From Geminicoccaceae bacterium (GTDB lineage Bacteria > Pseudomonadota > Alphaproteobacteria > Geminicoccales > Geminicoccaceae): a DNA stretch of 64,000 nucleotides. The DNA lies in the NCBI GenBank assembly GCA_020638465.1, contig JACKIM010000002.1, positions 1,488,001-1,552,000 of the forward strand, read 5' to 3'. The notes beneath the pieces were generated by a model, which saw nothing but the letters and a program-made list of their open reading frames with translations, did not search any database and was not told where the DNA came from. Position 1 is the stretch's first letter, and each line of letters begins with the position of its first letter. The position numbers and the translations under genes are program-made. This document shows positions 1 through 8,389 of this stretch, piece by piece.

Positions 1-758
1 ACGGATCGGCCCGGGCCATGGTCGAGGATGCCGGCCAGCGCCTCGGGTTCCCCACGATCTACGCACACCAGCCCGAGCGGGGTTACAGCAACGCCCGCAA
101 CGCGCTGCTCGATGCAGCCCCTGCCGATGCGACCTGGCTCGCCTTTATCGACGACGACGAGATACCCGGCCCGGCATGGCTCGACTCCTTGCTCGCAACC
201 GCAAAACGCAGCTCCGCCCCGCTGATCGCCGGGCCGGTTCGACCGATCTTTCCGCCCGATGCACCGCCATGGGCGAGGCAGGGTGGCTTTTTCGAGCTGG
301 GACCATTCGAGGAAGGGGCTTCGGCTCCCTATGTGTCGACGAACAATGCGCTCGTCCTCGTCTCCCTCATCCGCGAACGCGGCTGGCGGTTTCATCCCGC
401 CTTCAACCGGCATGGAGGCGAGGATGAGCATTTCTTCCGGCGGGCCATGCGAGCCGGTCTTGTCGCCGTCACCTCGGCCGATGCCGTCGTCGAGGAGACA
501 ATCCCCCTGGAGCGCGTATCCCGCAGATGGCTGTTCGAGCGGCATCGGCGCATGGGACGAACGATTGCCCGCATCGATGCGATGAACGGTCATTCACCGG
601 CGAGAGCGGTCAAGGCGCTTGGCTGGCTTGCTGCAGGTACCGGAACCTGTGCGGCCGGATTGCTCGGAGATTCCGTCCGCTCGATTCGCGGTCTCTGCCT
701 TGTCGCATGGTCCTTGGGCAGCATTGAGGAACTGGCAAGTTCACGTACCGACGACTGA
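1..758 (+). CDS. Family 2 glycosyltransferase, 5' end outside window
   Basis: This is a GT-A fold glycosyltransferase that probably adds a sugar to a lipid-linked exopolysaccharide intermediate on the cytoplasmic face. The reading frame is open to the window edge, so the first in-window ATG at 18 is probably internal and the nucleotide-binding N-terminus is missing. The metal-binding acidic motif is visible (FIDDDEIPGPAWL), as are the acceptor-side GGEDEHF and a C-terminal basic RRWLFERHRR segment. Its stop faces the stop of the next glycosyltransferase, 53 bp away. The neighbouring glycosyltransferase, GH9 enzyme and priming sugar transferase indicate a polysaccharide cluster. The donor and acceptor sugars cannot be read from the sequence. 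Confidence 0.85.
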   Translation, partial: GSARAMVEDAGQRLGFPTIYAHQPERGYSNARNALLDAAPADATWLAFIDDDEIPGPAWLDSLLATAKRSSAPLIAGPVRPIFPPDAPPWARQGGFFELGPFEEGASAPYVSTNNALVLVSLIRERGWRFHPAFNRHGGEDEHFFRRAMRAGLVAVTSADAVVEETIPLERVSRRWLFERHRRMGRTIARIDAMNGHSPARAVKALGWLAAGTGTCAAGLLGDSVRSIRGLCLVAWSLGSIEELASSRTDD

Positions 759-811
759 AGCGAGCCCGCACGAACTGGTGTATCCTGATCGGGTGCGATC
801 GGGATCCGTCG

Positions 812-1843
812 TCAACGGCGGGCCATGTTGGCCGTGTCCGGCACGTCACCAGCCGCCGGTCGGCGGTCTGCCGACAGGATCGAGCGAAACTTGCGCCCCA
901 GGAACTGCAGGAGAAAGCCCTGATACAGACTGTCCGGGTAGCGCCACAGACCCAGAGCAAGGAGCTTCACGAACGACCAATTCTGCCCCTGGTAGAGCGC
1001 GATGCGTGCCCGTGCCCAGAAACTGCTTATGGATGCCGTACGATGGAGCCTCGCCAGTTCGCCCGATGTCAGGCCCGAGTGACGGCTGCCGGCGGCGAAC
1101 ACCTTGTCTATGGCCGGATCGTCCGGGCGGATTTCGATACGCACCAGAGATGCCGTGGCACTCGACCTGCGCTGACGATAGTCAAGTACGGGCCTTTGCC
1201 CGAGGGTGGCGAAGTCACCGCGACAGGCCACACGGCACCAAAGCTCCCAATCCTCGCCCTGGGTGAGTTCCACATCAAATCCGCCGACTTCCCGGACGAC
1301 GTCGGTGCGCAGCGCGATCGTGCCGCCATTGACAATGGTATTGCGGCGGAGAAGCTGCGCCAGAGCCGGGCCGGTGCCGAAACCGGGCCGGTCACGGGCT
1401 TCCTCGCCCCGTATCAGCGCACCCTGCTCGTCGATCTTGTTGTGCCCGCCTACGACCGCCACAATGTTCGGCTTTCTTTCACAAGCCTCGACAAAAGCCT
1501 CCAGCGCATCGACAGCCATGATATCGTCGCCATCGACAAATACGACCAGAGGTGCATGAACGAGTTCGAGACCGATGTTACGGGCATGGCTCACGCCGAG
1601 ACAATCGCGCTCGACGACGGTCAGGCGTGGATCGCCGGAAAAGGAAGCGACGATCTCGCCGGATCGGTCGGTGGAACGGTCGAGGACGACAATCAGCTCG
1701 AAATTCCGGCATGACTGGTCGAACACGCTCTGGAGGGTTGCGCCAATGAAATTTTCGACATTGCGGGCGGCGATGACCACGGCGATTGCTGCTCCGCCGC
1801 TCCCCGCCTCGTGGATCCGGACCCTCGTCTTGACCGTATTCAC
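812..1843 (-). CDS. Family 2 glycosyltransferase
   Basis: This GT2 enzyme has an N-terminal AVVIAARNVENFIGATLQS nucleotide-binding strand, the metal-binding motif FVDGDDIM, an NGGTIALRTDVVREVGGFD segment and the acceptor motif QGEDWELW. That is the usual order for enzymes building exopolysaccharide or O-antigen repeat units. An upstream ATG at 1948 also opens the frame, but the fold begins about 15 codons after a GTG at 1843, so that start is preferred. The choice matters because the 5' end overlaps the divergently transcribed GH9 gene. The C-terminus is basic and amphipathic and may associate with the membrane. The sugar specificity is unknown. Confidence 0.8.
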   Translation of the reverse strand: MNTVKTRVRIHEAGSGGAAIAVVIAARNVENFIGATLQSVFDQSCRNFELIVVLDRSTDRSGEIVASFSGDPRLTVVERDCLGVSHARNIGLELVHAPLVVFVDGDDIMAVDALEAFVEACERKPNIVAVVGGHNKIDEQGALIRGEEARDRPGFGTGPALAQLLRRNTIVNGGTIALRTDVVREVGGFDVELTQGEDWELWCRVACRGDFATLGQRPVLDYRQRRSSATASLVRIEIRPDDPAIDKVFAAGSRHSGLTSGELARLHRTASISSFWARARIALYQGQNWSFVKLLALGLWRYPDSLYQGFLLQFLGRKFRSILSADRRPAAGDVPDTANMARR

Positions 1844-4190
1844 GGTTGTCGCCCTCCAAAGCCATGTCGCACATGCCGAATTCTGCGACCCGTTAAGGTT
1901 AACGGCGCAATCGGAATCGGACCAGAGCCGATCGATACGCAGCGCCATCTCCTATGCCCTCGTCCCCGGCGTCCTTGGCCTGACCCTGGAAACCGGCAGC
2001 TTCACCCGACGGGCCAGCCAACGCGATTACCAGCCCGCGAGTGACGACTGGATCGCAAGGAACGGCCTGATCAGGCGCGGTGGCCGGGATTTCGGTCAGA
2101 TCGCCGGCAGGAACGGGGATCTCTATCTCGACTTCGCCTGTCCCGGGAATGACCCCTTGCAGGCCTTTTTCAGGGATGGCCGGGCAGATGATCCGAAAAT
2201 TTATCATGTCATCGATCCGAAAGACAAGAAAGTTCTATCTCAAGTTGAAATTTCCCATGTCTGGCGCAAGACAAAAATCGTGGATACCGCGAGGCTGGGG
2301 CGTTGGGATTTCGACTTCATTCTCCGCCACGAACTGGCTCTGGAACTGAGCCAACCCCTGCCTGCGGGTACGGCATTCGCGATTTCCATCGATACGCCGG
2401 CCGGCCGGGTTGTTGCCGAACATGTTGAGGAAAGTGCCGCACTGCACGCATCATATGCCGGCTTTGCCCCCGGCGATCCGTTCAAGGCAGCCTATTTTTC
2501 CTACTGGCCGGGACAATCATCGAATGGCGGACTTAGCGAAGTTCTATCCCTCGCCGACGGTACATCTTTTCAACTCATTGATGAACGGACTGGGGCAACG
2601 GCCCTCGAAGGTCCAATCGTGCTGGATGCACCGGTCGGTACGCCGCCGGCCCTGAACGCCTCCCCGGTTTACAGGCTCGAATTTTCAGACTTCACCCGAC
2701 CGGGGAACTATCGCGTCTGCATTGCTGGTGCCTGCTCGATATCATTCCCGATAAGCGATAATGTCTGGTTGAAACCCTTTCGAACGGCGATGCTCGGTTT
2801 CTTCAACCAGCGCAGTGGCATGGCCCTCGGCCCGCCCTGGACGGCATGGAAGCGGCCGCGAGCACTTCATCCCGATGATGGTTTCATAGCCCGGCAGTCC
2901 GGCGCGACGCTGATGGACACGTCGATGGGGCTCAACCTGAAAAAGCGCAACAGCTTCGAAGCCTTGCGCGAAGAAGCCACGAACGTGACCGTTCCGGGCG
3001 CATGGGGGGGCTGGCATGATGCGGGCGACTGGGACCGCCGTATCCAGCATCTGCATGCAGCACTGGATCTGCTCATGCTGGTCGAATTGCGCCCCGAACT
3101 GGCCTCCGTCGAACTGGGGATTCCCGAGAGTGGCGATGGCATTGCCGATATCGTCGACGAAGCTCTCTGGAGCATCGATTTCTACGCAAGGCTGCAAAAG
3201 CCGGATGGAGGAATTCCCGGCGGGATCGAATCCGCCAATCATCCACAATTCGGCGACAGTAGCTGGACTGAACGTCAGGATCTTTTCGTCTATGCACCCG
3301 ACCCCTGGTCAAGCTGGCTCTTCGCGGCTGCGGCGGGGCGTGCCGCGCGCATCCTCCGGGACATGGACGAAGCCCGCAGCCAGAACCTGGCCGCCCGGGC
3401 CGGATCGGCCTTCGCATGGGCCGAAGCGCATCGCGGCTCGCTGGAGACGCGACACCATGCCATCGGCGATGCCCGCAACCTCGCCACACTGGAACTGTAC
3501 AGGCTGACCGGCAAGACCGCCTATCATGACCTGTTCAAAGCGGGTAGCAGCTACCGGACGGGCGGACCGAAGCGCTGGAACGAGAGGCAGATCGACGCCG
3601 GATTCATCTATGCGAAATGGGTGAAGGAAGCCGATCCCGCAATCGCCGCCCATGCGCGCGAGGATATCGTCGCGAGAGCCGATTACCTGCTCAAGACGAA
3701 ACCCGGCGGATTTGGCCAGATCGTCGATCCTCATCGCAGATACGGTTACAGCTACACATCGACCACACCCGCAGATGCGGCGGATGTCTTCGTTTACACC
3801 CATGCCCTCACTGGCGATGATCGCTACCTGAAGGCGATCATCGCAGAGACATTGTTCGGGCTCGGCGCCAATCCCGACAACATGTCCTACATGACCGGAT
3901 TTGGCGTCCGTTCGCCACGCGCTCCACTGGTGGTCGACATGCTGGCGCTGGCCGACAAGACACCGCCTTCGGGCATCACGATCTTCGGCCAGTATGACTG
4001 GACCCGACGCGGCCACCGCGCCATCGACACCGCAAAACCTTGGATGACACCGAACTACCCTCAGGAATGGCCGATCCACGAAATGTATATCGGTTTCCCA
4101 TCATTCGTACCCGTGAGCGAGTACTCCATTTGGGCCACACTGCGACCGGTCGCCTTCGTGCTTGGCTATCTCGCCGGACGGTCACCATAA
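1773..4190 (+). CDS. Secreted glycoside hydrolase family 9 protein
   Basis: This is a GH9 inverting beta-glycosidase, a family that includes endo- and exo-glucanases. From the chosen ATG there is a good signal peptide (hydrophobic run LVLTVFTVVALQ, cleavage near AHA-E). An Ig-like N-terminal domain spans about residues 200-345, and an (alpha/alpha)6 catalytic domain follows. The catalytic aspartates lie in GGWHDAGDWD (about residue 415). The terminal glutamate lies in VSEYSI near the C-terminus, and GANPDNMSYMTGFG matches the conserved GH9 substrate loop. Further ATGs upstream (1575, 1746) would overlap the divergent glycosyltransferase deeply, so 1773 is chosen. Beside polymer synthesis genes it may trim or release exopolysaccharide rather than degrade plant cellulose; that is inference. 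Confidence 0.85.
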   Translation: MTTAIAAPPLPASWIRTLVLTVFTVVALQSHVAHAEFCDPLRLTAQSESDQSRSIRSAISYALVPGVLGLTLETGSFTRRASQRDYQPASDDWIARNGLIRRGGRDFGQIAGRNGDLYLDFACPGNDPLQAFFRDGRADDPKIYHVIDPKDKKVLSQVEISHVWRKTKIVDTARLGRWDFDFILRHELALELSQPLPAGTAFAISIDTPAGRVVAEHVEESAALHASYAGFAPGDPFKAAYFSYWPGQSSNGGLSEVLSLADGTSFQLIDERTGATALEGPIVLDAPVGTPPALNASPVYRLEFSDFTRPGNYRVCIAGACSISFPISDNVWLKPFRTAMLGFFNQRSGMALGPPWTAWKRPRALHPDDGFIARQSGATLMDTSMGLNLKKRNSFEALREEATNVTVPGAWGGWHDAGDWDRRIQHLHAALDLLMLVELRPELASVELGIPESGDGIADIVDEALWSIDFYARLQKPDGGIPGGIESANHPQFGDSSWTERQDLFVYAPDPWSSWLFAAAAGRAARILRDMDEARSQNLAARAGSAFAWAEAHRGSLETRHHAIGDARNLATLELYRLTGKTAYHDLFKAGSSYRTGGPKRWNERQIDAGFIYAKWVKEADPAIAAHAREDIVARADYLLKTKPGGFGQIVDPHRRYGYSYTSTTPADAADVFVYTHALTGDDRYLKAIIAETLFGLGANPDNMSYMTGFGVRSPRAPLVVDMLALADKTPPSGITIFGQYDWTRRGHRAIDTAKPWMTPNYPQEWPIHEMYIGFPSFVPVSEYSIWATLRPVAFVLGYLAGRSP

Positions 4191-4197
4191 AGTCATT

Positions 4198-4225
4198 ACG
4201 ATAGCCACGGGACGATAGCCACGGG
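4198..4225. repeat. 14-bp tandem duplication
   Basis: The unit acgatagccacggg occurs twice head to tail in the short gap between the converging GH9 and sugar transferase genes. No terminator hairpin with a T-run is visible here. Confidence 0.8.
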
Positions 4226-4304
4226 CCGGCAATGGGCTCCATCCCCGGCCTTTCGGCAGGTCGACCATATCCCGACCCGTGGACGCCAATCATGATGGGA
4301 AGCT

Positions 4305-5159
4305 TCAATGATCGTCGACTTCCACGACGGTCAGCAGGGAATCCCGCTGCCGCTGCCCGCCCGTTGAAGCCTGAGGGGTCGACCCGGAATTATGCTCCCG
4401 CTGTTCCGCGAGCGATGACTCGTCATCGGTCGACGTCATGCGGACGATCTCCTCGTGATCGGGATGACCGGCGAACGGCACACCCAGCGTACGAAGGAGA
4501 ATGATGACATCGAGCGTCAGCGACCAGTTCTCGATATAATCCAGATCGCAGTTCAAACGGTTCTCCAGCGCGCGCAGCGTCGGTGTCGGGCCGCGCCAGC
4601 CATTGACCTGCGCCCAACCCGTCAGTCCCGGCTTGACGCAGTGCCGCCTTTCGTAGTGCGGCAACGCTTCGGCGAAAGGGAGTCCATCGACCTCCGTTGC
4701 CGGCGCGTGAGGGCGAGGGCCGACCAGCGACATGTCTCCCCGGATGACATTGACCAGTTGGGGAAGCTCATCGATGCTGGTGCGTCGCAGGACACGGCCG
4801 ACACGTGTCACACGCGGGTCATGCCACGTGGCCTGCAACCGGCCGGCGGCATCCGTCCTGTCGTGATAGAGCGTGCGGAATTTCAGCATGGTGAACCGCC
4901 GCCCGTGCAGGCCGACGCGCTCCTGCCGGAACAGGATCGGCCCGCGAGAGTCGAGCTTCACCATGGCAGCGACAATGGCCAGCAACGGCAGGACCAGCAA
5001 CAGCAGGACCGAAGCCAGACCGATATCAACCCACCGCTTGAGGCGCAGATCGAACACGCCGATCGGCTCGCCCGCATGATCCTGCCCCATATGCCGGTCG
5101 GAGACCTCCATTGCGGACAGACCGGAACCGGGTCGATCGGCAACCAGGTTCTCGCTCAT
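4305..5159 (-). CDS. Polyprenyl-phosphate hexose-1-phosphate transferase
   Basis: This is a bacterial sugar transferase (PF02397 type, WcaJ/ExoY C-terminal-like) that would start a polysaccharide repeat unit by moving a sugar-1-phosphate onto undecaprenyl phosphate. One hydrophobic segment (ASVLLLLVLPLLAIVAAM) precedes the core motifs: LFRQERVGLHGRRFTMLKFR, TSIDELPQL, MSLVGPRP and PGLTGWAQVNG. It lacks the multi-spanning N-terminal half of WcaJ. The ATG at 5159 has GGAAGG seven bases upstream, while ATGs at 5165 and 5213 fit less well. An acidic and polar C-terminal tail of about 45 residues extends beyond the usual fold. It converges on the GH9 gene. Confidence 0.87.
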   Translation of the reverse strand: MSENLVADRPGSGLSAMEVSDRHMGQDHAGEPIGVFDLRLKRWVDIGLASVLLLLVLPLLAIVAAMVKLDSRGPILFRQERVGLHGRRFTMLKFRTLYHDRTDAAGRLQATWHDPRVTRVGRVLRRTSIDELPQLVNVIRGDMSLVGPRPHAPATEVDGLPFAEALPHYERRHCVKPGLTGWAQVNGWRGPTPTLRALENRLNCDLDYIENWSLTLDVIILLRTLGVPFAGHPDHEEIVRMTSTDDESSLAEQREHNSGSTPQASTGGQRQRDSLLTVVEVDDH

Positions 5160-5685
5160 GCCCATACCTTCCGGATCTTCGTCACGGACGCCTGATGGTG
5201 CCCGCATTTCCACCCTCCCACGCGATCATGCCGCATGGAATTCCTGCATTCATTTTTCGACATTGAGGCGTCCCGCACCGGCCCCGCCCATGACTTCGGG
5301 CCATCGAAAAAAGGCTAGCCTCTCGATTGAGGCAAAACAAGGGCTGCTCGACCACGAGCATAATATTTTGCGCCACCAATAATCCGCGACCGGAAAAAGC
5401 GACGATTGACAACAACCCGTCCACAGACAATGTGGCCTGGATGCATCATTCGCAATTATCCCTATGTGGCATATGGCATCTTTTTACTTTTTGTGTGGCC
5501 AAGCGATCAATCGATTACACTTTCTCGCCTTTGGCGAATCGATGCGAATACGCTCCGGGATAGAATATGGATATGCCATCACCATTTATCGGCGAAATAT
5601 GTGGTGTTGCAGAACGCAAGCATCCTGCGCAAGATGCGCGCAACGATTGATCGGACAACATTGCGCTTTTCGAGGGATGCCGACC
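5160..5685. other. Divergent intergenic region, no gene seen
   Basis: About 525 bp separate the sugar transferase from a divergent small secreted-protein gene. The stretch is visibly richer in A and T than its surroundings, especially 5330-5600. A small TCGCC-TTT-GGCGA hairpin lies at 5525-5537. No coding frame with convincing composition and no RNA gene is evident. It presumably carries two outward promoters, but no strong sigma-70 pair could be assigned. Confidence 0.5.
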
Positions 5686-6108
5686 ATGAAGACAATGTCA
5701 CCGGCCACCACAGCCCTCCTGCTCGGGCTTGCCGGGTTTGCAGCGGCCGGAGAGGCCCGTGCCGCCGGCCTCAACCTTGAACTCAACAAGCTTGAGGCGA
5801 TAGACCAGGGCTGTCGGATCTACATGGTCATCGGCAATGAAACGGGGCAGGAACTCGACAGTTTCCAACTCGACCTCGTGAGCTTCGATTCCTCCGGAAT
5901 CATCGGCGAGCGCCTGGCCATTGAACTCGCCCCCATCGCGGCCGCGAAGACATCGGTCAAGCTGTTCGACATGACCAGCGCGTGCGATGCGATGTCGAGC
6001 CTCCTGATCAACGACGTGCTCGCCTGCACCTCGGCCGGAAAGCCCGTGGAAGGCTGCGCCTCGAATCTCACCCTCTCTTCCAAGGCCTCTACCGAACTCC
6101 GGCAATGA
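5686..6108 (+). CDS. Small secreted protein, unknown function
   Basis: The product is a 140-residue exported protein. It has a clear signal peptide (TALLLGLAGFAAAGEARA, cleavage near ARA-A) and then a compact domain with four cysteines that could form two disulphides in the periplasm (CRIYMVIGN, TSACDAM, VLACTS, VEGCASN). The beta-rich pattern LDSFQLDLVSFDSSGIIGER resembles a small immunoglobulin-like fold, but no family is assigned. The ATG at 5686 has GAGGG nine bases upstream. An earlier ATG at 5677 touches that same GAGGG and is less likely. It stands alone between a long AT-rich spacer and the tRNA genes. Confidence 0.65.
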   Translation: MKTMSPATTALLLGLAGFAAAGEARAAGLNLELNKLEAIDQGCRIYMVIGNETGQELDSFQLDLVSFDSSGIIGERLAIELAPIAAAKTSVKLFDMTSACDAMSSLLINDVLACTSAGKPVEGCASNLTLSSKASTELRQ

Positions 6109-6306
6109 AAGGCCCCCTTCCCCGCATCGCCGCTTTGCTTCTTCCTTGCTGCGGATGTGCGGATGAAGTGCCAAACGGGAAATTGACCGCCTGGGTTTCG
6201 GCATCATGTCGGGAATATTGACAGGTTTGTGCTGTCGGTAGCGTTGGCCTGCCTTGAGGCCGGCCGGCTCATCTTGCCGTCGGGCGTGGTGCCGGTCACG
6301 ATCAGC
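6109..6306. other. Intergenic spacer, no gene seen
   Basis: This non-coding stretch lies between the secreted-protein gene and the tRNA promoter region. Only weak self-complementarity is present (ggcctgccttgaggccgg near 6247) and there is no U-tract. No reading frame with convincing codon use was seen. Confidence 0.4.
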
Positions 6307-6335
6307 TTGACAATTCCTGCGGACGACCATATTTC
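6307..6335 (+). promoter_or_regulatory. Candidate sigma-70 promoter for tRNA-Gln
   Basis: A perfect TTGACA box at 6307-6312 is followed, after 17 bp, by TATTTC at 6330-6335. The predicted start would fall about 20 bp before the mature tRNA-Gln 5' end. The -35 box is strong and the -10 box only moderate. Confidence 0.45.
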
Positions 6336-6361
6336 CGGGCCGTGGCCATCAAGGATGGTTC

Positions 6362-6435
6362 TGGGGGATAGTTAAACGGTATAACTCTCGGCTCTGGACC
6401 GAGCATTCCTGGTTCGAATCCAGGTCCCCCAGCCA
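6362..6435 (+). tRNA. tRNA-Gln (anticodon CTG)
   Basis: The cloverleaf is complete. The acceptor stem is TGGGGGA with TCCCCCA and a G discriminator. The anticodon stem CTCGG/CCGAG carries loop CTCTGGA (anticodon CTG, reading CAG). The T arm is CCTGG-TTCGAAT-CCAGG. The CCA end is encoded in the DNA. Confidence 0.95.
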
Positions 6436-6521
6436 GGCTTGAATGTACCGCAGTTGAGAGTTCGACCGGGTACCCTTGAAGGAACGAGGGCAGCCTGTTT
6501 GTCGGTACTCGTTGCCTGTGG

Positions 6522-6598
6522 GGCGGAGTAGCTCAGTTGGTTAGAGCAGCGGAATCATAATCCGCGTGTCGGGGGTTCAAGTCCCTCCTCCGCTACCA
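6522..6598 (+). tRNA. tRNA-Met (anticodon CAT, elongator type)
   Basis: The acceptor GGCGGAG pairs with CTCCGCT. The D arm is GCTCAGTTGGTTAGAGC. The anticodon stem GCGGA/TCCGC carries loop ATCATAA, giving CAT. The T arm has GTTCAAGTC and CCA is encoded. The overall sequence matches elongator tRNA-Met rather than the initiator. It lies 86 bp downstream of tRNA-Gln in the same direction, so the two are probably co-transcribed. Mobile-element debris begins immediately after it. Confidence 0.95.
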
Positions 6599-6689
6599 AA
6601 ATATTTCAACAACTTAGGCGATTTCTCCAAACTCCGTTGCACAGGCGTTGCACCAAACTGAACAGAGGGGGTGCGACAGTTGGGCTATG

Positions 6690-6888
6690 TGCAGTGTTGG
6701 TGGAAGTGCTGTTGGGCAGAGACCCTGCTGCACCTTCAAGGCCAAGCTGTACATCCCACAATGCATGTCAGTCACGCCACCGGCAATCCAGACCTTCGTG
6801 CCGGCAGGAAAGGCGATCATGAGCCCTCCACCATGGGCGGCAATCGCGCCAACAAGGCTGCATCGATCAAGGCCGGCACGACTTCGCC
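6690..6888 (-). pseudogene. IS66 remnant (end of tnpA, start of tnpB)
   Basis: Reading leftward, a short frame ends ALIDAALLARLPPMVEGS and its TGA overlaps an ATG, which is the coupled tnpA/tnpB arrangement of IS66 elements. The second frame begins MIAFPAGTKVWIAGGV and TDMHCGMYSLALKVQQGL, closely matching the N-terminus of IS66 TnpB (consensus VW.A.G.TDMR.G..GLA..VQ). After about 34 residues the similarity collapses. Only this junction fragment survives; the IS66 transposase itself is missing. The fragment abuts a relaxase remnant on the other strand at about 6888. Confidence 0.6.
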
Positions 6889-7158
6889 AGTCAGGACAGA
6901 TTGGTGAATACCCTGTCGCGGGATCGCGCCAAGGACATGGTGACAAATTATGAACAGCAACAGCAGATCGACCCCGCACAAGGATTATGCCGAGCGGCGC
7001 GGCATCACCTTCCGCACCCGTGTTGCCCAGATCATGCGCAGGCTGATGCCGGAGTGCGTGCGCGATGCCGTCGATGACATGCTCGACAGATTGCGCGCGC
7101 CGGGCGACGGCGTGCCCGGCCCCGAGGCCGGAACTGGCCGGGAAAGGGAAGGCTCAGT
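6889..7158 (+). pseudogene. Relaxase (TraA-like) C-terminal remnant, frameshifted
   Basis: One frame reads RLVNTLSRDRAKDMVTNYEQ, which resembles the C-terminal region of Ti-type TraA relaxases (LSRxxAKxxxxxYE). The continuation DYAERRGITFRTRVAQIM and RRLMPECVRDAVDDMLDRLR lies in another frame, implying a frameshift near 6960-6990. A third frame near 7130 reads ELAGKGKAQ before the IS200 element begins. The nickase domain is absent, so the fragment is not functional. The family assignment rests on remembered motif similarity. Confidence 0.4.
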
Positions 7159-7159
7159 T

Positions 7160-7815
7160 CGCAGTAAATATCCCCCGGCAGAGCCGGGGGCTTTGGTTGA
7201 GAGCCGCTCAAAGCGGCGGTTTGCGGCGCTGCGCGGCCGCAATCTGTTCGCCGCCTGAAGGCGGCATGTTCAGGGTAACAGCGCGAGTTGATCGAGCCGG
7301 CGATCTTCCTTCTCCTGATTGCGAATGTAGTCGCGGATGACCGTTTCGTCTCGCCCGACCGTGCTGACAAAATATCCTCTTGCCCAGAAATGTTGGCCAA
7401 CGAAATTGCGTCGGCGTTCGCCATAAACACGGGCTAAGTGAATGGCGCTCTTCCCTTTGATGAAGCCGACGACATTGGAGACAGCATATTTGGGGGGAAT
7501 GGCGAGCATCATGTGGACGTGATCCGGTAGCAGATGACCTTCTATGACCTTGCTCTCCTTTTGTTTGGCTAGCTGTCGAAAAACCGCGCCGAGATGTGGG
7601 CGCAGGCCTGTATACAGCGTCTTGCGTCGGCATTTCGGGATAAAGACGACATGATATTTGCAGTCCCAAACGCTGTGACTTAGGCTCTGATACGTGTCCA
7701 TCGCTGACGTTCCTTCCGTATGCGTGGTGGCAAACGAAAGAAACCCGGCGATGGACTGCCGGAAACGTCAAACTCGGGCTGCCGCCCCGGCATAGCCGGG
7801 GGATCTCCTATTTTA
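7160..7815 (-). mobile_element. IS200-type insertion sequence A
   Basis: This is a single-gene element of the IS200 group that moves as single-stranded DNA and has imperfect palindromes instead of terminal inverted repeats. Hairpins lie at both ends: 7172-7190 (cccccggcagagccggggg) downstream of the transposase and 7785-7801 (ccccggcatagccgggg) upstream. Two further hairpins, 7203-7217 and 7250-7265, lie between the gene and the downstream tip. There is no tnpB accessory gene. The boundaries are approximate. Its upstream end directly abuts a second IS200-type element. Confidence 0.7.
7270..7701 (-). CDS. tnpA: IS200/IS605-family TnpA (Y1 transposase)
   Basis: The 143-residue protein has the normal length for this family. 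The HUH metal-binding motif is intact (DHVHMML), and the nucleophilic tyrosine is expected in RDYIRNQE near the C-terminus. SVWDCKYHVVFIPKCRRK and GQHFWARGYFVSTVG are typical TnpA blocks. The enzyme cuts and rejoins single-stranded top-strand ends folded as hairpins. The gene appears complete and undamaged, unlike nearly everything else in this island, so the insertion may be recent. It shares only moderate similarity with the second TnpA beside it. Confidence 0.93.
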   Translation of the reverse strand: MDTYQSLSHSVWDCKYHVVFIPKCRRKTLYTGLRPHLGAVFRQLAKQKESKVIEGHLLPDHVHMMLAIPPKYAVSNVVGFIKGKSAIHLARVYGERRRNFVGQHFWARGYFVSTVGRDETVIRDYIRNQEKEDRRLDQLALLP

Positions 7816-8385
7816 GTGTGAACGACCACCGGCTGAAAGCCGGTGGCTTCAGGTTACGGCTCAAAGCCGGATCGGTCCGCCGAACGGCGGACTACGTGAC
7901 GTGAAAGTCATCATCCGGTTCTGGCGGGACCTGGCTCTTGATGTACTCCGCCCATACCTCGTCCGTAACATTGCCGCTCGACGCGACCCAATAACCGCGC
8001 GCCCAAAGATGCTGGCCCCAATATCGCTTCTTGAGCGAAGCAAACTCGCTCAAAAGCTTGTGTGAACTGCGCCCCTTGAGATGCTGAACCGCTCGCGATA
8101 CCGAAAGATCCGGCGGTATCGACAACAGCATGTGGATATGATCCCGATTGATCGAACCGGCGTGTATGACCATTTCGTGCGCTCGCGCCGTCTCGCGTAA
8201 CAGCTCCCGACAACGGTGCCCGACATCACCACCGAGAACCTGGTAGCGGTACTTCGTGATCCAGACCAGATGATACTTGCAGTCCCAGACCGTATGGCTG
8301 CCGCGCTTGTAAACTTCCATGCCGGCATTCTACGACGCGCCGCCTGATCACCCAAGCCGCCTAAAGGCGGGGGATTTACGGATCC
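7816..8385 (-). mobile_element. IS200-type insertion sequence B
   Basis: This is a second, distinct IS200-type element directly adjoining element A and in the same orientation. It shows the same layout. A hairpin lies at the transposase-upstream end (8357-8370, ccgcctaaaggcgg). Three successive hairpins lie downstream of the gene: 7826-7846, 7857-7869 and 7875-7892, the last touching the stop codon. It interrupts a phage-type reading frame that resumes at about 8390. The exact ends are inferred from the palindromes and from where the phage protein similarity resumes. Confidence 0.68.
7892..8320 (-). CDS. tnpA: IS200/IS605-family TnpA (Y1 transposase)
   Basis: This 142-residue Y1 transposase has the HUH motif in DHIHMLLSIPP and the probable catalytic tyrosine in AEYIKSQ. 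Flanking blocks TVWDCKYHLVWITKYRYQVL and GQHLWARGYWVASSG are family hallmarks. It aligns along its whole length with the neighbouring transposase but differs at many positions, so the two arrived as separate elements rather than by tandem duplication. Nothing in the frame suggests inactivation. The downstream hairpin begins at the stop codon itself, so the gene's 3' end forms part of the transposon end. Confidence 0.93.
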   Translation of the reverse strand: MEVYKRGSHTVWDCKYHLVWITKYRYQVLGGDVGHRCRELLRETARAHEMVIHAGSINRDHIHMLLSIPPDLSVSRAVQHLKGRSSHKLLSEFASLKKRYWGQHLWARGYWVASSGNVTDEVWAEYIKSQVPPEPDDDFHVT

Positions 8386-8389
8386 CCTA

